42,687 nt of DNA from Bartonella doshiae NCTC 12862 = ATCC 700133 (GCF_000278155.1 NZ_JH725096.1:308170-350856); one strand, 5' to 3'. Shown: positions 19,303 to 27,495, numbered from the stretch's first letter. The notes: generated by a model not told the origin, from the letters alone. Translations and numbers: made by a program.

Positions 19303-19917
19303 GAGTTCAAAATGCTTGAGACTGATTCTTTTTTAACTATACGTGAAAGCTTACCTGTAAATGACAGTCCGAAAAGTTTTCAGAAAAGAGTACCAACATC
19401 TTGGTGGTGTGTTGCGGATCAGACGATGCACAAGCCGTGCAAAATAGGTATGTATTATTACGCTGTTCCAAATCTGAAATTATCGCTGTTGGTGAAAAAG
19501 ATAAAGCCAAGCGTAATGCGTTCGTTGCGTAAAGAAACATTGCCTTATGAAAATACTCCAAGAATAACACGTGCAGCATTGCGTAATATATGGTGTGATT
19601 GCTATGGACTGGTATACTGCTCCACGCATGAAGGTCAACACTCTCGTTTACCTCTTGCCAATGGGGTTGATCGATGCTTATTGCTGCATTGTGATGCTGG
19701 TTGTACATTTTTAGGAATGACAGGGACATTAAAAGCAGTGGGGCGGATAAAGCGTAGAAATCACCCTACCAGAAATGTGCGTGTCTTGGAAATAAATCTG
19801 AAACTTAACATCACTCTCTTTCAGAGAAAAATTATGGATATCTTTTATATTTTGAGAAAAAAGATATCCAAAGCGCAAGAAATTAACAGCAAACAAAACC
19901 TATCAAAGATTGTTTAA
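19303..19917 (+). pseudogene. Remnant of a phage-type DNA primase zinc-finger region
   Basis: The open frame here is mostly unrecognisable, but bases ~19564-19743 encode ITRAALRNIWCDCYGLVYC, then STHEGQHSRLPLANG and CLLLHCDAGCTFLGMTGTLKAVG. This follows the CHC2-like zinc-binding domain of phage/plasmid primases (C-x2-H, PSLSLxxG, LLxHCxAGC) with candidate ligands Cys-x2-His and Cys-x3-Cys in place. The upstream 250 bases and the downstream 170 read as unrelated protein, and no toprim or helicase domain follows, so it is taken as a broken gene. The frame can be extended 5' to a TTG at 19273. Confidence 0.55.
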
Positions 19918-20574
19918 AATAGACCTATTTGTGAAAAGGGAGTACCGCTTACTCTGTACTACAAAATTGATGCTTTCATGAAACACCTCCCCATCGATCG
20001 GGGAATTGTTCTCTTTGTAATGATTTTTTTGCAGAAAATGGTTTTTTGTAGAAGGAGGCAATTCTTTGTTCTTTAGCAAACCTATTTGCGAAGAGAGGAT
20101 ACAAACATGGAAATTCTCTCTGCTATGTTGGGGCCTGTAACAGGTGGGGTAGTGTATGAAACTGAGGCAATAAATCTATTATGTTTATTTGCGAAGGAAG
20201 TGAAACTGGTTTGTTAAGGAAGTGAAACTGGGCTTGTGTTTACTTTTCGTCTGTTACCAGAACTATGTTAATCTCTGGACAGCTTTTTCTACCAGTGGAA
20301 TGATATAACAGAAGCTTCCAGATTGGAAAGCATACCTTACCGTAGCAATAGATGGGAATAATGGTGTGGTGATACAGTAGGTTATAAGATAGGCTTTTTC
20401 TTGTCGGATAAGTGTATCAGTAAGCGTATTAGCAGGGCTCTTCTGAAAGCACCACAAAAGGGATCAGACTTTAAAATGTGGTGCTTTCTCAAGAAGAGAA
20501 ATATGGACAGTATGAGGATAATACCTGTCTAAAGTTGTTTTTATGAACAGTTCTTTAATCGAATGATTGGAGTT
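19918..20574. other. Decayed region
   Basis: About 650 bases without a supported full gene. It holds a 36-codon frame at 20107-20217 (MEILSAMLGPVTGGVVYETE...) and a 15-bp direct repeat AAGGAAGTGAAACTG at about 20194 and 20216. Confidence 0.4.
20107..20217 (+). CDS. 36-residue small protein or fragment
   Basis: ATG frame beginning MEILSAMLGPVTGGVVYETE, with GAGAGG about 13 bases upstream. The Gly-rich hydrophobic N terminus looks protein-like, but the frame ends within a direct repeat. Probably a fragment; unassigned. Confidence 0.2.
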   Translation: MEILSAMLGPVTGGVVYETEAINLLCLFAKEVKLVC

Positions 20575-20979
20575 TCATCTCTTATAAGTACGTACATAAT
20601 AATGTTGTATTTCATCCGCATCATAATACACAGCAGACATTATACCGTCATTTAGTGGTGTTATTGTATAAGTCAAAGTTATAAAATTTACACCTGTGTT
20701 TTGCTGGTTCTTTGGTTGATCTGTAGAGGTCACTTTATATCCATTCTGTTGCAACAGCGTGATGAATAAAGGAGTAAAATTGTTTTCTGTATTAATTTTT
20801 TTGATAATAAGTGCCGTTTTAGCTGGTGGTAAGGCTTTTTTGAGATATTGAACAAAATCTTTAGCGATTAATCGGGCCTCATTCTTCGTAACACTTTTAT
20901 CAACATAATTTGATGGACCATTTATAGATGCGCAACCAGCCACCAACATAAAAGGTAACGGCAATAAATATTTTAGCAT
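20575..20979 (-). CDS. TrbH-like conjugal transfer lipoprotein
   Basis: 134 residues with a lipoprotein signal peptide ending in the lipobox VAGC (Cys16). The mature part, ARLIAKDFVQYLKKALPPAK then TALIIKK and FTPLFITLLQQNGYKV, follows the pattern of TrbH, a small lipoprotein of Trb-type mating-pair formation systems (a domain of this type helps short peptides reach the outer membrane), though the match is from memory. No other trb gene is visible nearby, so this would be a lone survivor of a conjugative element. A generic outer-membrane lipoprotein is the alternative. Confidence 0.5.
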   Translation of the reverse strand: MLKYLLPLPFMLVAGCASINGPSNYVDKSVTKNEARLIAKDFVQYLKKALPPAKTALIIKKINTENNFTPLFITLLQQNGYKVTSTDQPKNQQNTGVNFITLTYTITPLNDGIMSAVYYDADEIQHYYVRTYKR

Positions 20980-21409
20980 CTTAATTCCCCCTATTAATTA
21001 TTATTTGAGAAGCTCCTAAGTCTTTTTTAAAACGACTATCATCTCTAATAGCACTTAAAGCTTATGCTTAACATACAAAATATATGTGTTAAAAGTACAC
21101 GAAACATATGAAAGGTATAGAGTGTACATATACTAAACTTATTTTTATGATGTATTGTAGTGATATAATACTTTTAAAATGGACTTATCAGTAAGGAAGT
21201 ATTGCCATTGGAGGACCTGTCACCATCTGCACTGTGCGATTATGTTTATAATAGTGCTGAATGTTCCAAATGACGACCTTAAAGATAACGACCTTAAATG
21301 ACGAAAGGAGTGGGGAACCACTCCTCCGTTCCTATCTCCCCTTACGGGGAAGCGGCCACCATTACTGATGCCGTAGATGGGTTTTATATACGCTTATTTT
21401 TCTAAAAAG
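20980..21409. other. Intergenic region with two small hairpins
   Basis: 430 bases. AGGAGTGG-GGAA-CCACTCCT (21306-21325) and CCCC-TTAC-GGGG (about 21336-21347) are two adjacent hairpins inside a GC-richer patch. A 35-codon frame (21298-21405, MTKGVGNHSSVPISPYGEAA...) spans the same patch and could be a coding remnant. An earlier direct repeat GACGACCTTAAA / AACGACCTTAAA lies at about 21271-21298. Confidence 0.4.
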
Positions 21410-21829
21410 TCAGTGGTATAAACGGGGTAAATGCTTCAACATGAGAGCTACAACCTTATGAAAATCTTCCTCAGGTAATCTTGGGACAGTATGTGCGCAA
21501 CTTAAACGACTGACGAAACTGTTGTGACATGAGTTGCAGATAATCCACGCCTTTTTATTTTCTATGGGAGATTGCCGCGGATAGGCAGCAGGATTATTCG
21601 GCTGTGACTTTGTTGAAAAAGGTAAAACCGCAACATTTCCATACAATTTTGCATTTTTAGAGAGGACTAAAACAGGTCGTTTTTTCCAAAATTCAGGCAA
21701 TATTGAATCATGAGGAAAATCGCACCAAAAAACCTGTCTAATACGTGGTGCTGATTTAATTCGTGGTTTTATATGGGATGGTTTTTGTAAGGAGTATTGA
21801 GATCCCCTATTTGTGTATGTTCTCGCCAT
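21410..21829 (-). CDS. PemK/MazF-family toxin-like protein
   Basis: 139 residues. The core starts at residue ~31: IRQVFWCDFPHDSILPEFWKKRPVLVLS, the first strands of the PemK/MazF endoribonuclease fold (conserved Gly/Gln-Val-Phe-Trp and RPVLV), followed by NVAVLPFSTKSQ and the end VSRLSCAHTVPRLPEEDFHKVVALMLKHLPRL. It resembles an alphaproteobacterial PemK subgroup usually annotated without an obvious antitoxin. mRNA cleavage is inferred from the family. On the same strand just upstream are two short frames (21839-21937, MSEDKNTPPS...; and 21769-21849, MEHDYDAWREHTQ...) that look like a broken partner gene. Confidence 0.7.
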   Translation of the reverse strand: MARTYTNRGSQYSLQKPSHIKPRIKSAPRIRQVFWCDFPHDSILPEFWKKRPVLVLSKNAKLYGNVAVLPFSTKSQPNNPAAYPRQSPIENKKAWIICNSCHNSFVSRLSCAHTVPRLPEEDFHKVVALMLKHLPRLYH

Positions 21830-22036
21830 GCATCATAATCATGCTCCATGACGTCGTTGGGGTTCTTTAAGTTGGCATATATCTAAAGAAGAAGGCGAGA
21901 GTGAAAGAGAAGGTGGTGTGTTTTTATCTTCAGACATAGCAGACTGTTCATATTTATCAGTCCGCTCACTTGTTCCAAGAATTTTTATCAGAATGTCGCA
22001 AATAAGTACAGAAAATTGAAACAGTAAAATGTGCAT

Positions 22037-22311
22037 AGCTCTTTTGCTTTATTTTTTCAGCGCAGAAAAAATGTCTGGTGTGAAAGAGGGGGAAGATGAC
22101 CGTGAAGGTAAGGGGAGTGCGCTACCCCCTGAAAAATAGGGTGTAAGAAGCGTATGGGTATTTTGCTTTAGAAAATGAAGATGTGGGCTTTTTCAGGAAA
22201 GGACAGATGGTGTTCAGAAAACGAACATAATTGCGCAGAAAATGGGCACAATGTTGCGGTAATAGAGGTTGAGAGGCAGCGGGGGTTGAAACAATGGAGG
22301 TAAAACAATGA
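22037..22311. other. Non-coding flank of the minisatellite
   Basis: 275 bases between a short minus-strand frame and the repeat array; no gene is supported. Confidence 0.4.
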
Positions 22312-22640
22312 AGGTTCAGGCATCTGGTGGGGGTGAGGCAATGGAGGTTGAGGCAACGGGGGTTGAGGCAATGGAGGTTGAGACAACAGGGGGTAAGGCA
22401 AGGGGGGGTAAGGTAAGGGGCGGTAAGGTAAGGGGCGGTAAGGCAATGGAGGTTGAGACAACGGGGGTTGAGGCAATGGAGGTTGAGACAACGGGGGTTG
22501 AGGCAATGGAGGTTGAGGCAATGGAGGTTGAGACAACGGGGGTTGAGGCAATGGAGGTTGAGACAACGGGGGGTGAGGCAAGAGGGATTGAGGCAATGGA
22601 GGTTGAGGCAACAGGGGGTAAGGCAACGGGAGGTAAGGCA
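22312..22640. repeat. GC-skewed minisatellite, 15-bp core
   Basis: About 20 imperfect copies of a 15-bp core GGTTGAGGCAATGGA and variants (GAGACAACGGG, GGTAAGGCAAGGG), forming higher-order 30- and 45-bp units. The plus strand is almost free of C. Because 15 is a multiple of 3, long open frames exist on both strands (EVEAMEVETTG on plus, PQPPLSQPPLP on minus); they are by-products of the repeat and are not called as genes. Confidence 0.9.
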
Positions 22641-22744
22641 AGGGAAAGAAATAAAAAATGCGATAAAAGCGTGTCTTGTGTTGTGTTGTAAGCACTGATG
22701 GGGTGTAAAGTGCTGGTTGAGGCAGTTTTGTTTTGATGTTGTGG

Positions 22745-23317
22745 TTATGGTTTTTTACAGCCTGAAAGAAGCCCTTTTGAACTCATATAAAGACTGATGA
22801 GCATGTAGAACAAGCTGGCAACGGCATTCCAACCGGCAAATGAAAGAAAAAGAAAACGTTTTGGTGCATCAGAACAAGAAGGTGGATGGATGCTGTTCAA
22901 TTGATTGAAAAGTTGGGAGGCATCTGTTGTAAATCTTGTTGCTCCCGTACCGCAACTGGTAGGTGCTGGCCAAACGCCATATTCAACACCCGTATGGTAT
23001 ATCGCTAAGATAAAGCTAATTGTCATCAATATAAAAACGCAGAAGAATAAAAGCTCTACCCAAAAAAACGCGCGAAAAAACCATGCTCCAAAACCCGCTA
23101 AAAGCAAAAATGGTATGGCACCATAATAGGGAAAGCGTTCAATCAAGCATAAGTCACAAGGAAGATACCCACCAATATATTCAAAACCAAGTGCGATACC
23201 TAGTGTTACAAGGAGGCAAAAAGCGAGAAAAAAAGCCCATAAACTTTGTTCTTTTTTGCTTGGTTGATGGTGAAGATGCTTATTCAAAATAGGCAAAGAA
23301 GATAAAAAGCATTTCAT
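22745..23317 (-). CDS. dsbB: DsbB-family disulfide bond formation protein
   Basis: 190 residues with four membrane segments. The first periplasmic loop has the quinone-coupled Cys pair in LPCDLCLIERFPYYG (C-x2-C), and the second loop has Cys residues in WPAPTSCGTGATRF and PPSCSD, the pair that reoxidises DsbA. The long N terminus (about 30 residues) precedes the first helix. AAGGAAC precedes the ATG by about 8 bases. The DedA-family gene 12 bases upstream on the same strand suggests co-transcription. Confidence 0.88.
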   Translation of the reverse strand: MKCFLSSLPILNKHLHHQPSKKEQSLWAFFLAFCLLVTLGIALGFEYIGGYLPCDLCLIERFPYYGAIPFLLLAGFGAWFFRAFFWVELLFFCVFILMTISFILAIYHTGVEYGVWPAPTSCGTGATRFTTDASQLFNQLNSIHPPSCSDAPKRFLFLSFAGWNAVASLFYMLISLYMSSKGLLSGCKKP

Positions 23318-23329
23318 AGAGTATGTTCC

Positions 23330-23950
23330 TTAAAATGAAAGGTGCTTGTTCACAAGAGCTATGAAAATGCCATAGACAAGCAAAAGACTAACACAGCCGA
23401 GGAGGATAATCCATTTGAAATTACGGAAAAGAAAATTCATTGCTTTATCTCCAAAACGCTGAATTAGCCATGCAAGAAGGTAAAAACGTGCCCCACGTGC
23501 AAAAGTACAGCTGAGAACAAAAATACCAAGATGCACACCCATGACACCGGATAAAATCGTGACAATCTTGATGGGGGGAAGGTGAAAGAACCCTGAGGTT
23601 ATTAGTAAAACGACCAGAAATTGCAATGTTGCATCATTGCGTAGTGCTTGAAAACTTTCAACTGTACCGTAAAATTCTAAAATCGGTTTGGCAATAGTAT
23701 CGTAAGCAAAATGCCCAATGAACCAACCCAGAATACCCCCCAAAACAGAACATAGGGTTGCAAGAAAAGCATAGTAATAAGCTTGACGGGGGCGGATAAG
23801 CGCCATCGGAATGTATAAAATGTCTATCGGAATTGGAAAAACAGAACTTTCAATAAAAGCAATAAAGCCAAGCCAATGTGGGGCTGTGCGCCGATTGGCT
23901 AAAGAAATCATCCAAAGCTTTAATTTGTTCAGTATCATGAGGACTTTCAT
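23330..23950 (-). CDS. DedA/YqaA-family (VTT domain) membrane protein
   Basis: 206 residues, four to five membrane helices. The DedA/VTT signature is visible as FIESSVFPIPIDILYIPMAL (re-entrant loop with Pro and acidic residue) and the glycine motif LGGILGWFIGHFAYD, plus FFHLPPIKIVTILSGVMG. The family handles undecaprenyl phosphate or other lipid flipping in several bacteria and YqaA is its short branch; the substrate here is unknown. It precedes dsbB on the same strand, a pairing I recall from other rhizobiales. Confidence 0.85.
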   Translation of the reverse strand: MKVLMILNKLKLWMISLANRRTAPHWLGFIAFIESSVFPIPIDILYIPMALIRPRQAYYYAFLATLCSVLGGILGWFIGHFAYDTIAKPILEFYGTVESFQALRNDATLQFLVVLLITSGFFHLPPIKIVTILSGVMGVHLGIFVLSCTFARGARFYLLAWLIQRFGDKAMNFLFRNFKWIILLGCVSLLLVYGIFIALVNKHLSF

Positions 23951-24129
23951 AAAACTAAGAGGTAAAGACTTTACAAAGAGTATCCCATAAACAAAAATAT
24001 ATCTTATAAATCTGCTGATGGTAAAAAATAGTATGAATTCTTAAAAAACAAGCAGTCTGCTGTTGACGAATCTACCTTTCTTCATATAGTGCAAAGAGAT
24101 AGTAAATAGCTCTGTTCTTACAACAGTGT

Positions 24130-24214
24130 GCGGGTGTGGTGGAACTGGTAGACGCGCCAGACTCAAAATCTGGTTCCGAGAGGAGTGTCGGTTCGAGTCC
24201 GACCACCCGCACCA
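24130..24214 (+). tRNA. tRNA-Leu (anticodon CAA)
   Basis: 85 bases with encoded CCA. Acceptor stem GCGGGTG / CACCCGC, discriminator A, T-arm GGTTCGAGTCC, D-arm with TGGTAGACGC and an extended variable arm typical of tRNA-Leu. The anticodon stem CCAGA / TCTGG closes the loop CTCAAAA, giving anticodon CAA for UUG codons. Confidence 0.97.
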
Positions 24215-25010
24215 CTTTGTAAACATTATTCTTTAATATTAGATGTCCTTTAATATTAGATGTTCTGTAGTATTAAATGTGCTCCTTAGCGTTAGAAGTG
24301 TGTCTCGAGTGCTGTAAACTATAATATGCTCCTTGAGGACGGGAGAACAGCGCGTTCGTCTTTGTGCAAAATAATCGTCTTAGTATGAAAAAGCAATATT
24401 GCCTTGATTTCAGTGTCTTGCTTCAATACGAGGGCTTATAATCAGGGATTTCCCTTTGCATATAATAGGAAAATTGTTGCTCTCCTTTAGGAAAGGCTTT
24501 GAAGATTAGGCTTTGAGCGCGTGTTTGGGGAGGGGGAATCCTGTTATTACAGACATGATTTCATTGTGATTACGTATAATATATCGCTTCAAAGGTGAGG
24601 ATATCGCTTCAAAAGTGAGGGATCTTTCATCGAGAAATCGTGAATTTTTGCGCAGAGTTGCGCAAAGGTTATGTATAAAGTGAACTTGAAGACAAGCTTT
24701 AGGGTAGGATTTTTCCGGTAGTGGGCTTTTGTAAGTGTGGTTTGTGGGTATGGAGAGCAAAAGCATCTCTCTTCTTTGAAATTTCTGAAACTATTTTTGT
24801 TCATTTGGGGGGAGATTGTAGGCAATTGCGACGAAAATCTCTATGTGAAGGGATTTTCTGAAACAATGATATATTCTTTTGCATCAGTATATCCCATTCG
24901 TATCAGGAATTTTGACAAAATTTTAAATGCTATAGATTCAATCAATCGTACGAATGTGATTTGTTTATCTCTTTTCTATCCCGAAAGAAGATGTTTATCG
25001 TATAATGAAT
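24215..25010. other. Intergenic region after tRNA-Leu with short tandem repeats
   Basis: About 800 bases with no supported gene. Two small arrays: CTTTAATATTAGATGT repeated about twice, with diverged copies, at 24231-24290; and ATATCGCTTCAAAGGTGAGG twice at 24581-24620. No copy of the tRNA 3' end is seen, so no attachment site is claimed. Confidence 0.5.
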
Positions 25011-25038
25011 AAAAAAATACCCCCTCCTTTGGAGGGGG
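25011..25038 (-). terminator. Terminator of the outer-membrane protein gene
   Basis: CCCCCTCC-TTT-GGAGGGGG, a perfect 8-bp GC stem 27 bases after the stop, followed on the minus strand by TATTTTTTT. Confidence 0.9.
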
Positions 25039-25064
25039 CTTTAATGCTTTAATTTTATAATTAA

Positions 25065-25943
25065 TTAGAATTTATATGCTACACCAACACGGAAATTATT
25101 GGTTCTGGAGCTAATTTCAAGGTCATCCTCTGCAAATTTCTTTTTACCAAAATCTGCATAGCGATACTCTGCACGCAGAGTAATATTATCTGTCACTGCA
25201 AAATCAACACCACCGCCGAATGTATAACCAACCATTTTTTCTGTCTCATTCACGAGCTCACCTTCAGCAATTATCGATTCATCGTTTTGGTCTTTTGCTG
25301 AAAGTGACATAATGTATTGTATTTGTGCATAGGATATACCACCAGCGATATATGGCATAATACGATCACAAGAAAAACCTATGCGTACACGCGTAGCTCC
25401 AGCCCATTTTTCTTCCAAAGTGACACTGCTTGTGACAAGATCACCAATGTTAGGTGCTGTTTGATTCAAAGCTTTAGGTTGCTCAATGGGAATTTCAGCT
25501 GCGTTAAAGACTGCTTTAAGAGAGTGTACGCGAGCGTAACTTGTAATCGGTTCCGCATCACCCGTTTGTGTAGCTCTCCTTTCAGACCGAACTATATCCG
25601 TCTCAACACCGAGAACAAATTTATCTGCAAGATCAATATTATAACCTGCATAAAGGCCGAATACCGGCCCTGAAGGTTTTGGTGATAAATCTTTATCGAC
25701 CCACTTCCATTTTCTCTTATTTGTTTCTTCAGAGTAAGTCAGAGTGTTTTCACTTGAAAAAACACCAGCCTGTCCTCCGATATAAAAGCCTTTCCAAGAA
25801 AAAGATGGTGCAATAATAATAGGCGCAGCAACAGGCGCAATTCTCATTTTTTGTTCTTGGAAAGCCACAGTATCCGCTGCTTGTACTGCAGACGTTGTCA
25901 TTAAAGTGAAGACTGAGATTTTAATTAAACGTTTTGTATTCAT
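25065..25943 (-). CDS. Omp25/Omp31-type outer-membrane protein (Bartonella hemin-binding protein family)
   Basis: 292 residues with a signal peptide (cut after VQAA near residue 22). FSWKGFYIGGQAGVF starts the eight-stranded barrel and GYNIDLADKFVLGVETDIV, MPYIAGGISYAQIQY, VDFAVTDNITLRAEYRYADFG and the terminal FRVGVAYKF (Phe end recognised by the Bam machinery) mark Omp25/Omp31 relatives. In Bartonella these are the hemin-binding proteins (HbpA-E) of the outer membrane; which paralogue this is cannot be told. Extracellular loops are divergent and Lys/Glu-rich. The minus-strand -10 TATAAT lies about 33 bases upstream of the ATG, and a GGGG Shine-Dalgarno-like run precedes it. Confidence 0.85.
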   Translation of the reverse strand: MNTKRLIKISVFTLMTTSAVQAADTVAFQEQKMRIAPVAAPIIIAPSFSWKGFYIGGQAGVFSSENTLTYSEETNKRKWKWVDKDLSPKPSGPVFGLYAGYNIDLADKFVLGVETDIVRSERRATQTGDAEPITSYARVHSLKAVFNAAEIPIEQPKALNQTAPNIGDLVTSSVTLEEKWAGATRVRIGFSCDRIMPYIAGGISYAQIQYIMSLSAKDQNDESIIAEGELVNETEKMVGYTFGGGVDFAVTDNITLRAEYRYADFGKKKFAEDDLEISSRTNNFRVGVAYKF

Positions 25944-25976
25944 TTACATCCCCAAATTATTTCAAATACGTAATGT

Positions 25977-25982
25977 ATTATA
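25977..25982 (-). promoter_or_regulatory. Likely -10 box of the outer-membrane protein gene
   Basis: Minus-strand TATAAT, with an AT-rich leader of about 33 bases to the ATG. No convincing -35 is found at the ideal distance. Confidence 0.35.
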
Positions 25983-26206
25983 CACAATAAAATCAAAAAA
26001 GATATAGCTTTAGGAAAATAAATGCTATATTGGTGTTTAATCATAGGCATCAAGATTTATAACATATTGTTTTATATCAGTTTTTTATAATATAGTTGGG
26101 GTGTTCTGCACAAATTTCTTGTATCTCATAGGACTTATTTCTTACCTTAAAGAATGGATTTGCGATACATAACGAAAACATTCATTAATACATAATGAAT
26201 CAATTC

Positions 26207-26437
26207 TTATTTTGAGAATAACTGTTTTAAATGTGCAATGACATTGTCTATTGCATCCATGAGGCGGGAAAAATCAAGAATTAACAAAAAGATGAGAAAT
26301 GCTATCCATTTCATAAAGCGGGACATTAATTTCATACTTTGATAGGTCAGGATAATTTCTTGAAGCATTACTTTTTCTGCTTCTGTAAGCTTTATTTCTG
26401 TATTCTCTGAGCGTTTTTCAGTTGTTTTTTTGATCAT
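26207..26437 (-). CDS. Small single-pass membrane protein of the lysis cassette
   Basis: 76 residues from the ATG at 26437 (GGATGG upstream); a GTG at 26461 would add eight. The N-terminal half is charged and helical (KLTEAEKVMLQEIILTYQSMK), followed by one membrane helix (WIAFLIFLLILDF) and a short amphipathic tail. It overlaps the end of the Rz1-like gene by 20 bases, so it belongs to the same transcript. It may be a holin or a lysis-associated factor; the family is not recognised. Confidence 0.6.
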   Translation of the reverse strand: MIKKTTEKRSENTEIKLTEAEKVMLQEIILTYQSMKLMSRFMKWIAFLIFLLILDFSRLMDAIDNVIAHLKQLFSK

Positions 26438-26636
26438 GTTGCCATCCACACAAGTGTTCACCCTGCTTATTATGCTTTAAAATGTCTCTTGCTAAATCTG
26501 TACTTATGGCGTTTAGATCTTGTCTATTTAAATAAATGGGCAACCAGCCAATACAGGAAGAAGAGTGCTCATTTGTCGCGCAACCAGTGAGAAAGCTCAG
26601 TACGCACATCAGTATCATTTTTTCCGTTAACTTCAT
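26418..26636 (-). CDS. Rz1-like outer-membrane spanin lipoprotein
   Basis: 72 residues with a lipoprotein signal peptide and lipobox LTGC (Cys19). The mature part (SSSCIGWLPIYLNRQDLNAI, STDLARDILKHNKQGEHLCGW) follows a pattern common in small phage lysis lipoproteins, in which a Trp-Pro-Ile segment and a C-terminal Asn/Cys block are typical. Its first 68 bases overlap the upstream Rz-like gene in another frame, the classic Rz/Rz1 arrangement. Spanins fuse inner and outer membranes in the last step of lysis. Confidence 0.65.
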   Translation of the reverse strand: MKLTEKMILMCVLSFLTGCATNEHSSSCIGWLPIYLNRQDLNAISTDLARDILKHNKQGEHLCGWQHDQKNN

Positions 26637-26796
26637 TTTCTATCTCAAGCCGTGTTGTTGCTACCTTTAAAGTGTTTTCTGTTTGCTTTTTTTGTTCTGA
26701 CGCTTTTCCAAAAGTGAAAGCTTTTGCTAAAGCCATAAAAAAAGCAGCAAAAGCTGCAACGATTACTATGAGATTTTTTTTCATCCACCATATCAT
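26569..26796 (-). CDS. Rz-like inner-membrane spanin
   Basis: 75 residues from an ATG whose last bases overlap the endolysin stop (ATGA). The product has an N-terminal membrane anchor (NLIVIVAAFAAFFMALAKAF) and a hydrophilic, helical periplasmic part (KASEQKKQTENTLKVATTR then LEIENEVNGKND), the layout of an i-spanin. The longer open frame running up to 26922 simply reads through the endolysin in another frame and is not used. The embedded downstream lipoprotein supports the assignment. Confidence 0.6.
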   Translation of the reverse strand: MIWWMKKNLIVIVAAFAAFFMALAKAFTFGKASEQKKQTENTLKVATTRLEIENEVNGKNDTDVRTELSHWLRDK

Positions 26797-27455
26797 AAGC
26801 GATGTTCCTGAAAGCGTTTTACTACAAAGACCATGCCAATACATGCCGCTACAACCATAATTCCCGCTAATGCCCATTGGATTGGTCCGTTGCCCGCTAA
26901 AAAACCACCAAGACCGGAACAAGAACTTATGACTGTTGTGAATGCTTCTGCTTTGAAAATCCCTGTTGCGTCCTTCGTTTCAACTTTTTGTGTGTTGGAA
27001 GAAACATAAGAGCCTTTTGCCCATAGCCCTGCTTCGGCTGCTCTACGGTTTGCAAGCCCTTGAAGAGGTTTACCCCCTGCTTTATTCCATTTCTGTAATT
27101 CAGAAGGAACTGCTTCATAATTACCCGTGTTCAATTTCTTTAACAGGTTTGAATTGCAAAAGGCTTTTGTTCCGATATTATAACAAAACGAAACTAATGC
27201 TGCGAATTGTTCATTCGTTAACGAAACCGTTACGGCTTGCTCAACGGCATTCTCAAATTGTTGCAAGTCTTGACGAAGAAGCTCTTCCGCTTCCTTTTCT
27301 GTGATATTCATCTCTTTGTGAACAAAAGGTTTTCCTGCTTCACTGGTATGGCCATAACCAATTGTCCATATTGCGGCAGAATCCTGATAGGCCTTCAAAC
27401 GCAAACCTTCCCATTGTTTTATCAACGCTAGACCTTCTGGTGATATTGTTCTCAT
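26793..27455 (-). CDS. GH24 phage-type endolysin (lysozyme) with C-terminal membrane anchor
   Basis: 220 residues from the ATG at 27455, preferred because GGAGG lies five bases upstream; an ATG at 27467 lies inside that site. The catalytic triad pattern E-x8-D-x5-T is visible in KQWEGLRLKAYQD-S-A-A-I-WTIGYGHT, followed by NEQFAALVSFCYNIG and LANRRAAEAGLW of T4/P22-type lysozymes. The last ~45 residues contain a hydrophobic membrane segment (WALAGIMVVAACIGMVFVV) ending in a basic tail, so the enzyme is membrane-tethered or fused to a holin-like segment. It heads a four-gene lysis operon. Confidence 0.9.
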   Translation of the reverse strand: MRTISPEGLALIKQWEGLRLKAYQDSAAIWTIGYGHTSEAGKPFVHKEMNITEKEAEELLRQDLQQFENAVEQAVTVSLTNEQFAALVSFCYNIGTKAFCNSNLLKKLNTGNYEAVPSELQKWNKAGGKPLQGLANRRAAEAGLWAKGSYVSSNTQKVETKDATGIFKAEAFTTVISSCSGLGGFLAGNGPIQWALAGIMVVAACIGMVFVVKRFQEHRL

Positions 27456-27467
27456 CTGCTCCTCCAT

Positions 27468-27495
27468 AAAAAAAGCCCTGCGTAAAAGCAGGGCT
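27468..27495 (-). terminator. Terminator directly upstream of the endolysin
   Basis: AGCCCTGC / GCAGGGCT, 8-bp stem, followed on the minus strand by seven T. It ends a minus-strand transcript immediately before the endolysin start codon, so lysis genes sit just behind a terminator. Confidence 0.8.

Noticed and set aside
22312-22640. CRISPR array at the repeat clusters
   Set aside because: Units are contiguous 13-15 bp tandem repeats without unique spacers, and no cas genes are present.
22168-22695. Long proline-rich frame (PQPPLSQPPLP) on the minus strand and a Glu/Val/Gly-rich frame on the plus strand
   Set aside because: Both exist only because the 15-bp minisatellite unit is a multiple of three; no ribosome-binding site, signal or domain outside the repeat.
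24130-24214. tRNA-Leu as an integration site for the downstream phage-like DNA
   Set aside because: No duplicate of the tRNA 3' end and no integrase gene were found in the window, so no attachment site can be supported.
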